A stretch of DNA of 64,000 nt from Ziziphus jujuba (taxonomy: Eukaryota > Streptophyta > Magnoliopsida > Rosales > Rhamnaceae). The translations under genes were made by a program, and so were the position numbers. Positions within the stretch are counted from its first letter, which is position 1, and every line of letters begins with the position of its first letter. The stretch is taken from the NCBI RefSeq assembly GCF_031755915.1, contig NC_083388.1, positions 9,981,001-10,045,000 on the forward strand, in the 5' to 3' direction. This document shows positions 12,005 through 23,574 of the stretch, piece by piece. Under the pieces are notes generated by a model, which saw only the letters and a program-made list of their open reading frames with translations, did not search any database and was not told the DNA's origin.

Positions 12005-12881
12005 AGAGTTAATTACATTGCACATTTTCAGAATTTTTTTTAATTACGACTAAATACTTTGATGTATGTGATAATTACAATCATACATTTTGTTGTTACC
12101 ACATTAACGTTAAAGTTGATAGAAAGAGGGATATAATAGTCATTTGACACAATTACATAGCTAAATTTTGAAACTGAAGGACAAAAATCACAGAGAAAAA
12201 GGGGGTGGATTGCAGGCCATTGGATTCTTTTTATTTGGACACCTTTTGATCCTGCAGTTTCACCTTTGATCTCATTTTTTTCTCATTCTAAGTACTTTGT
12301 AGAAGTCGAATCCAATTCAAAAGTCAAACCTCTGTATTCTATCGATTCTGTCTATTATAGCCATGTGAACAATGATCAATGCCTCCTTCTTCATCCTTAT
12401 CGTGCTCACCCGACACCACCTGCGCATTTTATCACACCACCATTTTTAAAGCAACATAGTTGAATTGCAACCTCAACTAGTAAGATTAGAATTTGAAAAA
12501 AAAAAGATTTTTTTTTTTTTTGCGGGGATGCTAACCTCTGACCAAGTGGATCTGAAGCGTTCCTCTTGGGACTCTGGACCCGATTTTTCTTCCTGATCAT
12601 TACCGTGACCGAGCGCCATGTCTATCAAACCCTTGATCAGACCATCCATTTTTTCTTTATTTCTGATTTTAGATATATATTTTTTTTAAAATCTGATTTT
12701 AAATATTTCTTTACTAATTATTATTCCTGTACTTGTGTCAAATGACTATTATGCCCCTCCTTTCGTTAAAGTCGTTAACTTTAACGTCAATGTGGTAATG
12801 ATAGGGTATTTTGTGCAATTATCACATAGATTAGGTATTTTATTGTAATTAAAAGAAACCCTGTGCAGTGTAATTAATCCC
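12005..12881. mobile_element. TIR element, MULE-like, probable gene-capturing (Pack-MULE type)
   Basis: Long terminal inverted repeats of about 160 bp lie at 12005-12170 and 12720-12881. The right end read on the minus strand begins GGGATTAATTACACTGCAC and the left begins AGAGTTAATTACATTGCAC. The repeats stay alignable inward through ATGTGATAATT, TTACCACATT-ACGTTAAAGTT and ATAATAGTCATTTGACACAA. Long TIRs with GGGNTTAATTACA-like tips are typical of plant Mutator-like non-autonomous elements. The inside encodes no transposase but has a gene-like segment at 12536-12649 (separate entry). A clean 9-bp target duplication was not found; TAAATGTA (left) and TAAATATA (right) are only approximately alike. 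Confidence 0.65.
12536..12649 (-). pseudogene. Captured first-exon-like fragment inside the TIR element
   Basis: Read on the minus strand, an ATG at 12647-12649 opens 38 stop-free codons beginning MDGLIKGLIDMALGHGND and ending in RFRSTWSE, immediately followed by a GT donor-like GTTAGC. Its base composition is clearly richer in G and C than the surrounding element. The combination of start codon, biased composition and donor looks like the first coding exon of a host gene. I do not recognise the gene with confidence. It could also be a chance open frame. Confidence 0.45.
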
Positions 12882-13931
12882 GTAAATATAATTGTAATAG
12901 ATAATTTCAATAATTATTAATAAAAATTAATAAGTTATAATAAAATCAAATATTAAAATATTGTATAAATCACATTCTACAAATAAAATTTTTAATGGAA
13001 TATATATAAATTTTAAAAATTATAAATTAATATAACTTTTGAATTTTTTGACATGATAAATATGATAATTACTTTTAGATAACCATTAATCTCACATGCA
13101 CATTCACTCACAAAATATACTTAAGTTTGTTTTATCTAAAAAAAAAAAATGAAAAAATACGTATCAAAACTCATTTAATAATATATACAAATAAGATTAT
13201 CATTTAACATTTAAAATAATATGAATGAAATAACTCTTAGCTTTCAAACACAATATCAATGAACTTGTTGGGCTTTCAAAATTCTTCGTAGGTATATATT
13301 GTCTTTGACAATAATCTCTTCAATTATATTTTCAATAAAGTTGATAAAAAATATCAATTATAGAAATATAAATAATTGCATAATCAATTGTATACTTACT
13401 AAACAATTCATCATCATCATTTTCAATTGCACTAAAAATACCTGCAAACAATTTGAAGGTAAAATTTTATATTAAAAAATATTTATCTATAGCATCTACA
13501 ATATTAGATTTTTACATAACATCTATATCTATGTCAATATTTTTTTTCTATACTTTTCCTTTCTTCTTTCTTTTTCTTTTTCTTTTATTTTTTTACTTTG
13601 TCTCTTCTTTATTTTTTTTAACATTTTCCTACTATTTTTCCAATATCTTTTTCTTTTTTGGTTTATCCCTCTATTTCTCTTTTTATTTATAGAATCGGAA
13701 GACTTTCGATAAAACATGATTTTGAATTTTATTTTTTTTTTAATTCAATTTTTGACTTTCAAATTTTGATTCTTGAAATTTATATTTTAAAATATATCTT
13801 TATTTTTCCATCAAAATATAAATTTTAGATATACTTTATTTTTTTCATATAAAAGATTTAATTTGATTAAATAAAGAATTCGATTTAAATATAACAATTG
13901 TATTCCCATAAGTATCTTCAATTATCTAATA

Positions 13932-13966
<35 letters not shown>

Positions 13967-14109
13967 GTTTTAGGATTTTTCCTTTTACATATATTTTAAA
14001 ATGTTCTAAATAAAACAGTTATTTTCATTAAATTTTATAGCTCATTATTTCTATTTATAATTATTTGTACCATATATAAAATATCTTACCTTATACATAT
14101 TAGTCAAAT
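12882..14109. other. AT-rich and pyrimidine-rich intergenic DNA
   Basis: No gene is recognisable. A strong T/C-rich tract at about 13540-13690 produces low-complexity open frames on both strands, and (TA)n occurs at 13930-13953. Nothing with a domain was seen. Confidence 0.5.
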
Positions 14110-14566
14110 TCTAACCATGCTTTGAAAAATCTTCAATTATTTTTTATATTGATATTAAAATTATAGATAGTTATTATTTTTCCAATTTCAATTTAAATTT
14201 AATATATATCATTATAGTTCAACTATCTATTTTTTATATTCAAGAATATAATATTGTAATTATAAAAATAATTAGATAGTAGAATAGTTATTCAATAATA
14301 TTATCATTCTTGTTAGTAAAATAAAATTAGCACTGGATATCAATTAAGAATTGAAATTCAATAAAATCACAAAAACTAATTCAATCATAATTACAAATCA
14401 ATTTGATAGTAATTAGTCTAATACAATTTTTATTATATTGTATAGTTACAAATAAAAATAAACTCTAAACTCAAAACTCAAAAATATTTAATTATATTTT
14501 TAAATACGAAACCACATTTTATATAAAATCGATTTTATATTGCTTCACATTATAAAAATCTTTGTC

Positions 14567-14597
<31 letters not shown>

Positions 14598-14615
14598 TGC
14601 TTGAAGAAATATTGT

Positions 14616-14655
<40 letters not shown>

Positions 14656-15000
14656 AGTTCATTTTGAATACTTTTTGGAAAATATTGAAAAAATGCATTA
14701 TTTATTTTAAATTTATAATAAAAAGATCAATTTCATTATTAATTACCATATTAATTTTATTATTTTACAATAAAATTATATTTATTGCATAAAATATGTA
14801 TTAGTGTATGACGTTTTTGTATAAAATATCTTTGTAATAAAAATATATTTCATTATATACATGCTTTTTTTTTTTAAAATCTTATCTTTAAAAAATTCAA
14901 AAAGAAACCAAATAAAGAGGAAAAAAAAAAAATCCTCTTGCCAAGTTTAGTTCCATCACCAAAAATAAAATATTCGAACCCATATATTATGGAATGTTTT
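14110..15000. repeat. Diverged direct repeat, copy B
   Basis: Partner of 10310-11170 in the same orientation. It carries the same order of landmarks: the TAGTAGAATAGTTATTCAAT stretch near 14276, the AATTAAGAATTGAAATTCAA stretch, a (TA)n then (AC)n-(TA)n compound microsatellite at 14565-14655, and CTCTTGCCAAGTTTAGTTCC near 14935. Differences are scattered substitutions and small indels, so the duplication is old. Confidence 0.65.
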
Positions 15001-15769
15001 GAAAATCAAAATCAAAATTTTCCTTTCAAGCTTCATGAAGATTGTGGAATTTTTATTTGTGAAAATATTATTTATATAAATTATTTGTGAAGATATTAGT
15101 TATACAAATTATTGTAAAACCATTGTACATGTTATTATAAAAATTTATAACCAAATCTTAATAATATCCACACATTATAAAAATTTTAAAAAACAAAAAT
15201 CAAATTATTCATTTCAAATTTTATTAGGATTGTGAAAAAGTTTAAATAATTTTATTTCTGAATTTTAAGTTTTATGGAAAGAAACAAAATGAATATAATG
15301 ACGATATATGACAATAATTTTAAGATAGTAAAATTTTTAGATAATTTTATTTTTGAATTTTATTTATTTTTTATAATATTTTTGAAAACAAATAGAATGA
15401 ATATGATAATGAGTAAAATTTTTATATATTATATAGAAGGAATCAATTTCGGTAATGCCCATTATGTGATAAGATTGCATGTGAACAAATTGCAGCCCAT
15501 TTTTTTTTTTTTGGTTTTGTTTTACTTCCGAAGCAAATTGCAACTTGCGCCATGTATAAGTGCTGTCCATCAATCAAAAAGAATCAAAGCTGAATCAGAG
15601 ATTTATGTTTTATTGAATGCTATATGATACGTCTCTCGAGTAAAATTTTTTTTATCAATTGATTATTTTTATTAACTATGTAATAAAAAAAAAAAAAAAA
15701 AACAGAACACTGGCTTTAAAATTTTGAAATTCAGCAAAGAAAAGAAAAAAAAAGCTTAAAATTTTGAAA
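15001..15769. other. Intergenic, no gene recognised
   Basis: AT-rich sequence. Open frames here (for example 15274-15627 on the plus strand) are low in complexity and have no recognised domain. The promoter of the H2A gene probably starts near its right end. Confidence 0.5.
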
Positions 15770-16177
15770 TTGCCAAAGCGCGGTGAAACTCGCAGCGGGA
15801 ATATTGAAAACCAGAGTCCGCCAATGGGACACGCGTTTTTATTCTATTGGTTCATTCTGACTTACGAGGATCGTGATCTAAAGACCAAGCAGCCGTTGAT
15901 AATGTCCAGATCCAACGGTTCACCATCCACCCAAAATCCTCACCCTTTCCACACCCCAAATTAGACAGGGGCTTAGCAAATCGATTACATTCGCATCCCC
16001 TATAAAACCTCGCTTCAACGCAGACCACGCTTTTCATCTGAAAATTTCGAATCTTTCTCTTTGTTTTTCTCTCTTTAACCGATTCGTAGTCAAACATAGT
16101 TAGATTTTCTTCTTCTTCAGTTCCTTTTGAGGGTTTTAGACGTGGTTTTGTTTCGTTGTTAGCTGAGCTGAGCTGAG
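15770..16177 (+). promoter_or_regulatory. Promoter and 5' UTR of the H2A.W gene
   Basis: A CCAAT box lies at 15821-15825, with an ATTGG (inverted CCAAT) near 15845, and a TATA box TATAAAACC at 16001. Further sites such as GATCCAACGG (about 15910) recall cell-cycle histone promoter motifs but are not exact matches to the octamer. The pyrimidine-rich leader from about 16030 to the ATG at 16178 would be the 5' UTR. Confidence 0.6.
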
Positions 16178-17051
16178 ATGGATACCGGTGCGAAAGTGAA
16201 GAAGGGAGCTGGAGGAAGGAAAGGAGGAGGTCCGAAAAAGAAGCCGGTTTCGAGGTCGGTGAAGGCCGGCCTTCAGTTTCCGGTCGGTAGGATTGGTCGG
16301 TACTTGAAGAAGGGGAGGTACTCTCAGCGTGTTGGAACCGGAGCTCCGGTTTACTTGGCTGCCGTCCTTGAATACCTGGCTGCTGAGGTGAATAAACCCC
16401 ATCGATCTTATTCCTTTTTTTTTTTTTATTGTTTGGTTTATTATTATTGTTATTTTTTAAAATTTTGCTACTTAAATTGAAGAAATGAAATGTTTAATTT
16501 TTATGGGTTTTTATTTTTCTAGGTAGATTTTGATTGTTGGACTTGTGGGTTTGGTTGGAATTTGGGGTTCAAATCGTTATTCTGTTTGGTAGTTGAGAAA
16601 ATGTAGAGTAGCTGTTTAGTTCGTACCATGATTTAGAAGCACATATAGGAAATGATCAAAATAATTTGTGTGTTCTGTGAGGGTCAGATTGTGATTACTT
16701 GCCTCCTTGAAAAATAAGGTAATAGTTGAGTTGCTATTGACCATTTTTCCCTCCGAGTAAGATTGGTATCTTGGGCTAACATTTCGATTACCTGGGTGCG
16801 TTTTTCTTCAGGTGTTGGAACTGGCAGGAAATGCAGCTCGTGACAACAAGAAGAACAGGATCATTCCAAGGCACGTGTTGTTAGCCGTAAGGAATGATGA
16901 AGAACTTGGCAAGCTTCTCGCCGGAGTGACCATTGCTCATGGAGGTGTTCTTCCAAACATCAACCCGGTTCTTTTACCCAAGAAGACTGACAAAGCAGCC
17001 AAGGAGCCCAAATCTCCCTCCAAGGCTACCAAATCCCCAAGGAAAGCCTAA
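16178..17051 (+). CDS. Histone H2A, H2A.W class, two exons
   Basis: Core histone of heterochromatic nucleosomes. The coding exons are 16178-16387 and 16812-17051, split by a 424-bp GT-AG intron between the codons of LAAE and VLEL. The spliced product is 149 aa. The N tail ([16 protein letters not shown]) is followed by the histone fold from [17 protein letters not shown] through [18 protein letters not shown] and [15 protein letters not shown], then the acidic-patch segment [10 protein letters not shown]. The extended C tail carries SPSK and SPRK, the minor-groove-binding SPxK-type motifs that define H2A.W in plants. There is no SQEF end, so it is not H2A.X, and the core is not H2A.Z-like. 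An intron at this place is usual for plant H2A variants. Confidence 0.95.
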
Positions 17052-18992
17052 TTAGCCCAAAACTACCCTCTTTGATTAGATTGCTCACTCTTAATGATGA
17101 TTTGTATGTAATTTGCGGTTAGGAGTTTCCTATGTTTTTGTTTGTTGATTGTGTAGTGCGAACTTGACAAGCTTAATCCTTAATGAAATTTTTTTTTCTT
17201 TTTCTTTTAAAGACGAAAACATTGCAATCTATTGTCCTCTTTCTGATTGTTATTTGGGAACTCGTTATGGATTTAGTGAAGGAAACGATTTGTTTCTAAT
17301 ATCTAGGAGCTTACTTGGGTCAGCAAAGTTTCGTAGGATGGTTTTGTTGTAAGCAGGATCTTTTATATATTGGAAATACGTTATTTCTGTGCAAAATTTT
17401 GTTTATAGTTTAAAGGCAAGCAAGAAAGGAACATTCTTTTCTTTGCGTTTTATCAGGCATAATTTCTTTTCTTAATTTTTGGGAAACATAGATTCGTTTG
17501 AGAGCCCAAATGTGATTCAAACAACTTAACACAGTGATCAAACCTCCATGGTGAAGGCAAATCAATGATGAACAAAGTCGTATATAATTTGGAAGTCATC
17601 CTTCCCATGTTATTGAAAACCAAATATACAAGGGAAATCTGTAGTCATCTAAACTTCAAGAAAATTACAGGAAAACAAAAGGATAGTTTACTCCCTCGGG
17701 GACAATAACATATTGAGTAACAAATCCATCATTCAGTACATACTTAAACTAACAAATCAAATCAACAACTTTTAAAAACATAAACCATTTTCTGAAACAA
17801 AAAAAGAGCAAATGTTTCACGTGGCAGCTTTTGAAAACCAGGAAAATTAGTCCCAGACTACCGTGGTATTACGGAATGTTGTTCTTTACATTTTTTCCTA
17901 GTCGCTTTCATCTGTGGTAGGTATTTGGTTCCCATAGATATTCCCTATCCTAATTCCTAACATTGATATGAAATATTGTGCTAAAAAAATAAAAAATAAA
18001 AAATCCATATGGATTATGGAATATATAGCAAAAAAGCAAAAAGATAAAAAAAAAGTTCATGTGAAATATTGCCCAACAAAAAAAAAAAACAAAAAAAAAC
18101 CTACATGGAAAAAAAGGAAAAAAAAAAAAAAAAAACCAATTTTCACCCAGTTTTGGACGACTCAATGAACCGTTTTATAACCAAATTTAATAAGGGACTT
18201 CTATCAACTTTAAATTTCTAATTATCTTTTTTTATTTTATTTTAAATTTTTAAGTTACGTTTTTATTGAAAAAAAATTTGGAGTTTAGTTTTGTAAGTTA
18301 CGTTTTTATAAATAATAAAAATAATGATAATAAGTTTTGTGTTTTTTAAAAAATGGGTACCATACACAGAGAACTCGTTACGGCATCGTTTATCCAGATC
18401 CCAAATGCATGATTTAAACTCGAAACACAACCGTGTTGCTTAAATTCTGTTTTGGATTTGGGACGGGAAAAAGGAAATGGATGATGCTTCAGCTGTCGTG
18501 TCAGCATTCATTCGTCTTTTTTTGGCCATGTGTATATAACTCAGCACAAAGAGATACAAATGTTAAAAAAATATTATATTTTGAATTTAAAAAAAAATGA
18601 TGTATTATTTTCTATTTTTCTAGGGTTAGAATATGCAGGCTTATTAGTCCTTTTTTTTTTTAATTTTAAAATTTGGTTAGAGATTATTATTATTTATTTG
18701 GTCTAAGAAACTTGGTTAGAGATCTGATGATAGCCCGCTACCGCCGAGAAGAACCGTAACCATAACTCAGTCACTGCGAGATCTGAAACTGAAACCCTCC
18801 GCCCCTAAAGCTCAATATTTTTTTCCTTTTTATTTAAAAAAAAAAAATTACAAATCTGACTTGGAAAATTGAAACACATTTTCAGCTTAACTGTAAACAC
18901 ATGGCGAAAGATGAGTGGGTCTTGCCACCACCACAAAAGGCATGCTGAGGTGGAGCAAATTGTTTCATACACCGCCACGGAAAGAGAGAAAA
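17052..18992. other. H2A 3' UTR, then AT-rich spacer upstream of RRM copy 1
   Basis: The first few hundred bases hold the H2A 3' UTR. The rest is AT-rich, with an A-rich low-complexity block at 17970-18150. A less AT-biased patch at about 18350-18810 may be the remnant promoter of the RRM pseudogene. No gene is recognised. Confidence 0.5.
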
Positions 18993-20612
18993 ATGTGAGG
19001 CTCGAATGGCCGTACGTTTCCCTTGGTCAGGGGTTTGTGGCCGCGCCATTCTACCACCAAATTGTTTGTTGGAGGTCTCTCTTCCAAACCTTGTTTCTTT
19101 GCTTGCTTACTTTGTGGATTTGCATTTGAAATTTACTTCTCAAAATTTTACTCAAAGTGTATATATATGGATATTTGACTTTTCTTTGGTTTTCTTGGCA
19201 ACCAAACATGGTTCTTGTTCATTTCAATTGCTTCGAGATGATAGCAAAGTAGAAAGCCTTTAAAAAAAAGAAAAATAAAAAAAATAAAATCTTAGATTTA
19301 AATTTCTAGAGTAGTTGTACATACACTTGGCATATGTTGGATGGGGGATTCTTAAAATTTCCGTGTAGTATTTTGCTACATCATAATGAGAAACATGCTA
19401 TGGTAATATAATAGCCTATATTTGTAACTTTAAATTTATTTTGATTAAAAAATTTAATGTTTGATACCAAATTATTGTTACCAGTTGCAAAATTGTAATA
19501 CATCGAAAGCGGGATTAATGACTAGTTGACGATTTTCTTTAGCTGCTTGATGAAAAACAATTACCAAAATGGAAATTCTTGATCTGAGTAGCTGTTATGT
19601 ATCACTTGCTCAATTCAAAAGCATGAATGACTACTTGGTTTGCTGCCACTGAGAGAATTGGTCAAGTGAGCATTCATGGCTTATTATCTTTAACTATTAG
19701 CCAGCAGATGATATGTTGAATTTCTAATAGTAGTTTATAACTTTCAGTAACCCTTTCCGTTGAGAAGTGAAAAGCTGATCCTTTGTTTTGGTTGCGAAAA
19801 CTAACTTTTATTAGAATGCTGCAATTTTCTTTAAATGTTACTAACATTTGGTTTGTTTTGTAAAACCACTACAGAACAGAACCAAGTTTGTTTTCTAGAA
19901 AATTCTTGGATTCGAGGAGCTTCCTTAGTATAAATCAATTTCTGTAATCCAAAATCTCAAGGGTCTTATGTGTTTTGATTGCGTGTCTTTCCTATGATAC
20001 TAATGAAACTGTACTTAAGGATGCTTTTGGACTACATGGTGAAATAATTGAAGGTAGAGTCAAGATTATAAAGGTTGTTGACATTTCTGTGGAAGGTCAT
20101 TTTCTTAAAAGACCATTTTTTTAAGGGAATTTTGAGTTGTCATTTCTTGGAGTTAAAGTAATATGTAATCACTTAAGAGAAGTAAGTAGCTTACAAGGAA
20201 TCAAAAGAAGCATAATACCTTCTTTTTTTTCTTTTCATTTTTTATTTTATCTTGGTTTTATCGTATAGCACTTCTTACAATTTTGGATCGAAGATCACTT
20301 CTGGGAACCATGCAATGCATATGCATGGTCCATTGACATATCTTGCAGTTAAAGTAATATGTGATCACAAGAGTGGGAAATCAAAAGGGTATGGGTTTGT
20401 GCAGTTTACTTCTGAGTCTGCAGCTAGCACAGCTATGAAAGAAATGGATGTTCAGGTAATTTTGTTTCTTTGTTATTATTCTGATTCTGCAATCAAAATG
20501 ATTTATTTCAAGTGGCTTATAAAGATTGGGAAAAGAACATGATCAGTTAATTTTTTATCATCAGTTACTTGACGCGTGGAACATTCGTGTGCAGTATGCA
20601 CACAAGAAATAA
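18993..20612 (+). pseudogene. RRM protein gene, module copy 1 (disabled)
   Basis: Decayed paralogue of the RRM gene at 37763-39500. Exon remnants by alignment are 18993-19074, 19985-20053, 20349-20455 and 20565-20612. Disabling changes: the start ATG at 18993 is followed at once by TGA where copy 2 has AGA, and the acceptor before the second exon reads GCGT where copy 2 has GTAG. The third exon still encodes VKVICDHKSGKSKGYGFV with the RNP1 motif, and the fourth encodes LLDAWNIRVQYAHKK before TAA. The residue pair DG became DA in the last exon, and EMDGQ became EMDVQ. An alternative start downstream would lose RNP2, so a functional product is unlikely. Confidence 0.8.
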
Positions 20613-22494
20613 AAAGTTAACAATATGGATATCAGGTAAGATCTAATTAGGAGATGAGAGCTTTATTTTTTTCATTCATTTGTACTTTCTGATGAGGAAA
20701 ATTTGACTCTAGAAAATTCTAAGTGCTTTTTCACTCTATGATTCCGATGACATTTCTTTTATTGAAAGCCACTATCGAAGGTTTAACTTTTGAGTCTTTT
20801 GGCGGATTTTTCTGTAATGCATTTGCTTGAATCCTTGAATGGGTATCAAACGTTTGATATTTCCTTTTGTCTATTAGGACCTATGCCTTGGATGCATCTG
20901 ACAAAGTCTATATGCCTTCCACGCATCTCTGGCTACAGTACTATTACCATTTAGTTCATGGTTCATTCAATGGGAGTAGCATTTGGAGTAAGATTTGATT
21001 TGTGATCTATTTTGTTGTATAGATCTAGTCGTAAATTGTTTAATTTGGTTGCTCTAAATGCTTTTTGGGAATGTTTCTTTCATATTATTTTATGGCCTTT
21101 GTTAATCTCTATTTCTTTGATTCATCTTGTTGACATAATGCTAACGCTCAGGCACACGCACACACAATAAACCTTGGATCTCTCAATCTCTTGTTGCATC
21201 TAAAAGGCTCCAATGTCAATTTAGCTGAAGGATTGAGCTGATAACAAAGTTGGTCATTGAAACTCAAATTGTTCACAATAACATATTCCTTTTGGGATCT
21301 AGCATTTCGTAGTAGAGTTTGCTGTTCGTTATTATTTAAATTGATGGATAATTGGTAAATGAAACTCTTGGTGTATTCTTGTGCAGGGCTTGTAGAGTGA
21401 AGGCATAGAGGAAACGGGGACTGGGAGCAGTTTAACCGGATTGAGTTGTCACGTTCTCTTTCTTTTTCTAATGTAAGTGTGAAATAGAGGAAGTATTTCT
21501 TGAATCTATTGATGTTCAAGCGTTTGATCCAGCTTTTATTTCAATATATTTGAGCTCATCTTATGAAAAACAGCTTAGGAGCTTTACTTCCCCTCTTATA
21601 AATGTCAACTTTCTGTACAACATGTGGAGTACAAGGTCATCAAGTTGTGTCTTACATTGCGTGGCACTGTTGTGATAACTGGATATGAGCAATTTTTTCT
21701 GTTCTTGCTTTGTGTAATGTTGTTTTCCTCATCATTTTCACATTATGGGTAGGGGCGTAGACTTGCAACTAAGTAAGAATTAAGTTTGAAGAAGCATCAA
21801 GCTGTATGCATAAGATGGTAAATTGTGAAAGATGCAAAAATATCTACTTATATTAAGTTTAAATCACAGTGATGTGGTTTCAGGCCTATTGAGCCTGAAT
21901 GCTAGAGAGTGGCAGGTCAATTAGCTGCCGTTAGAGCATATGAGTGCACAAACCAAGGAGCTGTTTTGTGTGTTTGCCGAAAAAGAAAAGAAGAAAGAAG
22001 GATCTCATATTGCAAGTTGTTCAAATTGTTTCAGAAAAGTGATGCTGGTTTGTCTTTGCCTAGTCACAAGAATAACCATAACAGCACAAGATTTCTTAAA
22101 TCTCAAGGAATTGAAAATCAAATGAATTATCAACATTACAGAGACATATCAAAATATATTGCAAGAGAAGCATGCATTATTAATTTGACACTAAACCACT
22201 GATGAAATTATGGGCTTAAATTCCTACATTTTAGATAACAAAATGACTGAAGAGCTTCATAGGCAAAAAGTATAGCACCCAAAAAATTTTCTTAAAAAAG
22301 AAGTGAGAAAGAAGATTTTGTGCAGAAGCTTTTCTGTGCTCCAAGTATCATTTACATTTTGACTGTAGATAGACTTTTGTGAAGTAACGGCCCATTTATC
22401 CCAAGAGTTGGAGCTTCTGACTGCCGAGAGACAGGTCTTTGCATTAGAAATAAACCTTTAGAAATTTTGCTATAGAACTTACTAATCAAAAAGC
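20613..22494. repeat. Intergene spacer of module copy 1
   Basis: The sequence between the two convergent pseudogenes aligns with 39501-41597 of module copy 2 over most of its length. Shared stretches include ATATGCCTTCCAC (about 20910 and 39790), GGGGACTGGGAGCAGT (about 21416 and 40236) and ACAAGGTCATCAAGTT (about 21631 and 40464). It presumably represents the 3' UTRs of the ancestral gene pair. No other gene was seen. Confidence 0.65.
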
Positions 22495-23400
22495 TTACAG
22501 GTACGGAAAAACTGTTCCATTATTGATTAGTTCATTTGGCTTGCCAATTTTGAACCTGAAATATTATTGTGTAAATGTTTTGGTAAAATCACAATATATT
22601 GTAGAATTGATATATGTGAATAGAACCCATTTCAGAGAATATTGGAAAGAAAACTAATCACCATCTTGAACCCAAATTTGGTCAAGCAGTCGATACAATG
22701 CAAACCTTCCACCTCCCAGAAGTGGTCTAGATTGTCGGTCATCATGTTGACCACCCTATATATAAATACATGATTAATATAAATATAGACGTTTCAAAAA
22801 TGTAGCTACATATATATCTATATTGTGTACGTTCTTAATTATGCAAAGCATGCATATACTCTAAGATATATATATATATATATATATAATTTGCTTCGTA
22901 GACATTTGACGGTCTTGTTAACTATTACTATTATATTATTTATTATTTGCTTATCATAAGTTTTTGCTGCATAAGAATTCAAACCAAGGAATAAATCTTG
23001 AAGAAGATGAGTAATATTATAACAGATAAATTTAGACCATAAATTTCTGAAAACTTTTATGTGTATTTATATTTACATACAAACACTTACAGATCTCTGA
23101 AGATAGCTCCACAGAAATCTTTAAAGTACTGCATATATATATCGATAGAAATTGATAAAATATAAATAATAAATGCCTTTTAATTTCAATAACATCCAAT
23201 CATCTTTGGAAACATCCATCAAACCGTAGCAAGAAAGTGTATCGACTTAGAACCAAGCCGAGGGAGAGAGTAATCAGAAATGCCACCTTAAAAGCAGATA
23301 TATGGGGAATGAATACATTGTGTGCTGCCCATGTAGAGCAGGAAAACAGGTTATGATATGTCCTTGTTGGATCGTATTCCATTCAAAAAACCCTCCCCAT
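22495..23400 (-). pseudogene. Yippee-like gene, module copy 1 (disabled)
   Basis: Decayed paralogue of the Yippee-like gene at 41598-42594. Exon remnants on the minus strand are 23287-23400, 23091-23128, 22662-22755 and 22495-22555, with GT-AG borders preserved at the first three. The frame opens MGRVF and then hits TGA at codon 6, where copy 2 has a Cys codon. The first CxxC pair is broken (CSTW in place of CSTC), although the second pair is kept as CIDC in GLHCIDCLTKFGFK. Indels in the last exon bring an early TGA. The 38-bp second exon keeps its exact length, and the third is 12 bp shorter in frame. Confidence 0.75.
22866..22887. repeat. (TA)n microsatellite in the Yippee pseudogene intron
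   Basis: A simple TA run lies within the intron between the second and third exon remnants. Confidence 0.8.
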
Positions 23401-23574
23401 TGGATTAATGTTTCCAATAGACGTAAAAAAACTTGGTGTGAAATTGATGGAGTTGAAGCAACAAGACTCTATTTCTGAGATTTTCATGCTATACAGTAAG
23501 ATATTACACTAGGCGCACAGTCAGGGAGTTGGCTATGGGTTTACAAAACACATATGTCGTTTTATCCAAGATTG

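Noticed and set aside
8233..14600. Regular spaced repeats resembling arrays
   Set aside because: They are (TA)n and (AC)n microsatellites without unique spacers; no CRISPR-like structure is present and none is expected in a plant nuclear genome.
17968..18168. Lys-rich open frame in an A-rich block
   Set aside because: Low-complexity poly-A sequence with frames open on both strands.
18869..19129. 86-codon plus-strand frame over RRM copy 1 exon 1
   Set aside because: It is in a different frame from the RRM and has no homologue in copy 2.
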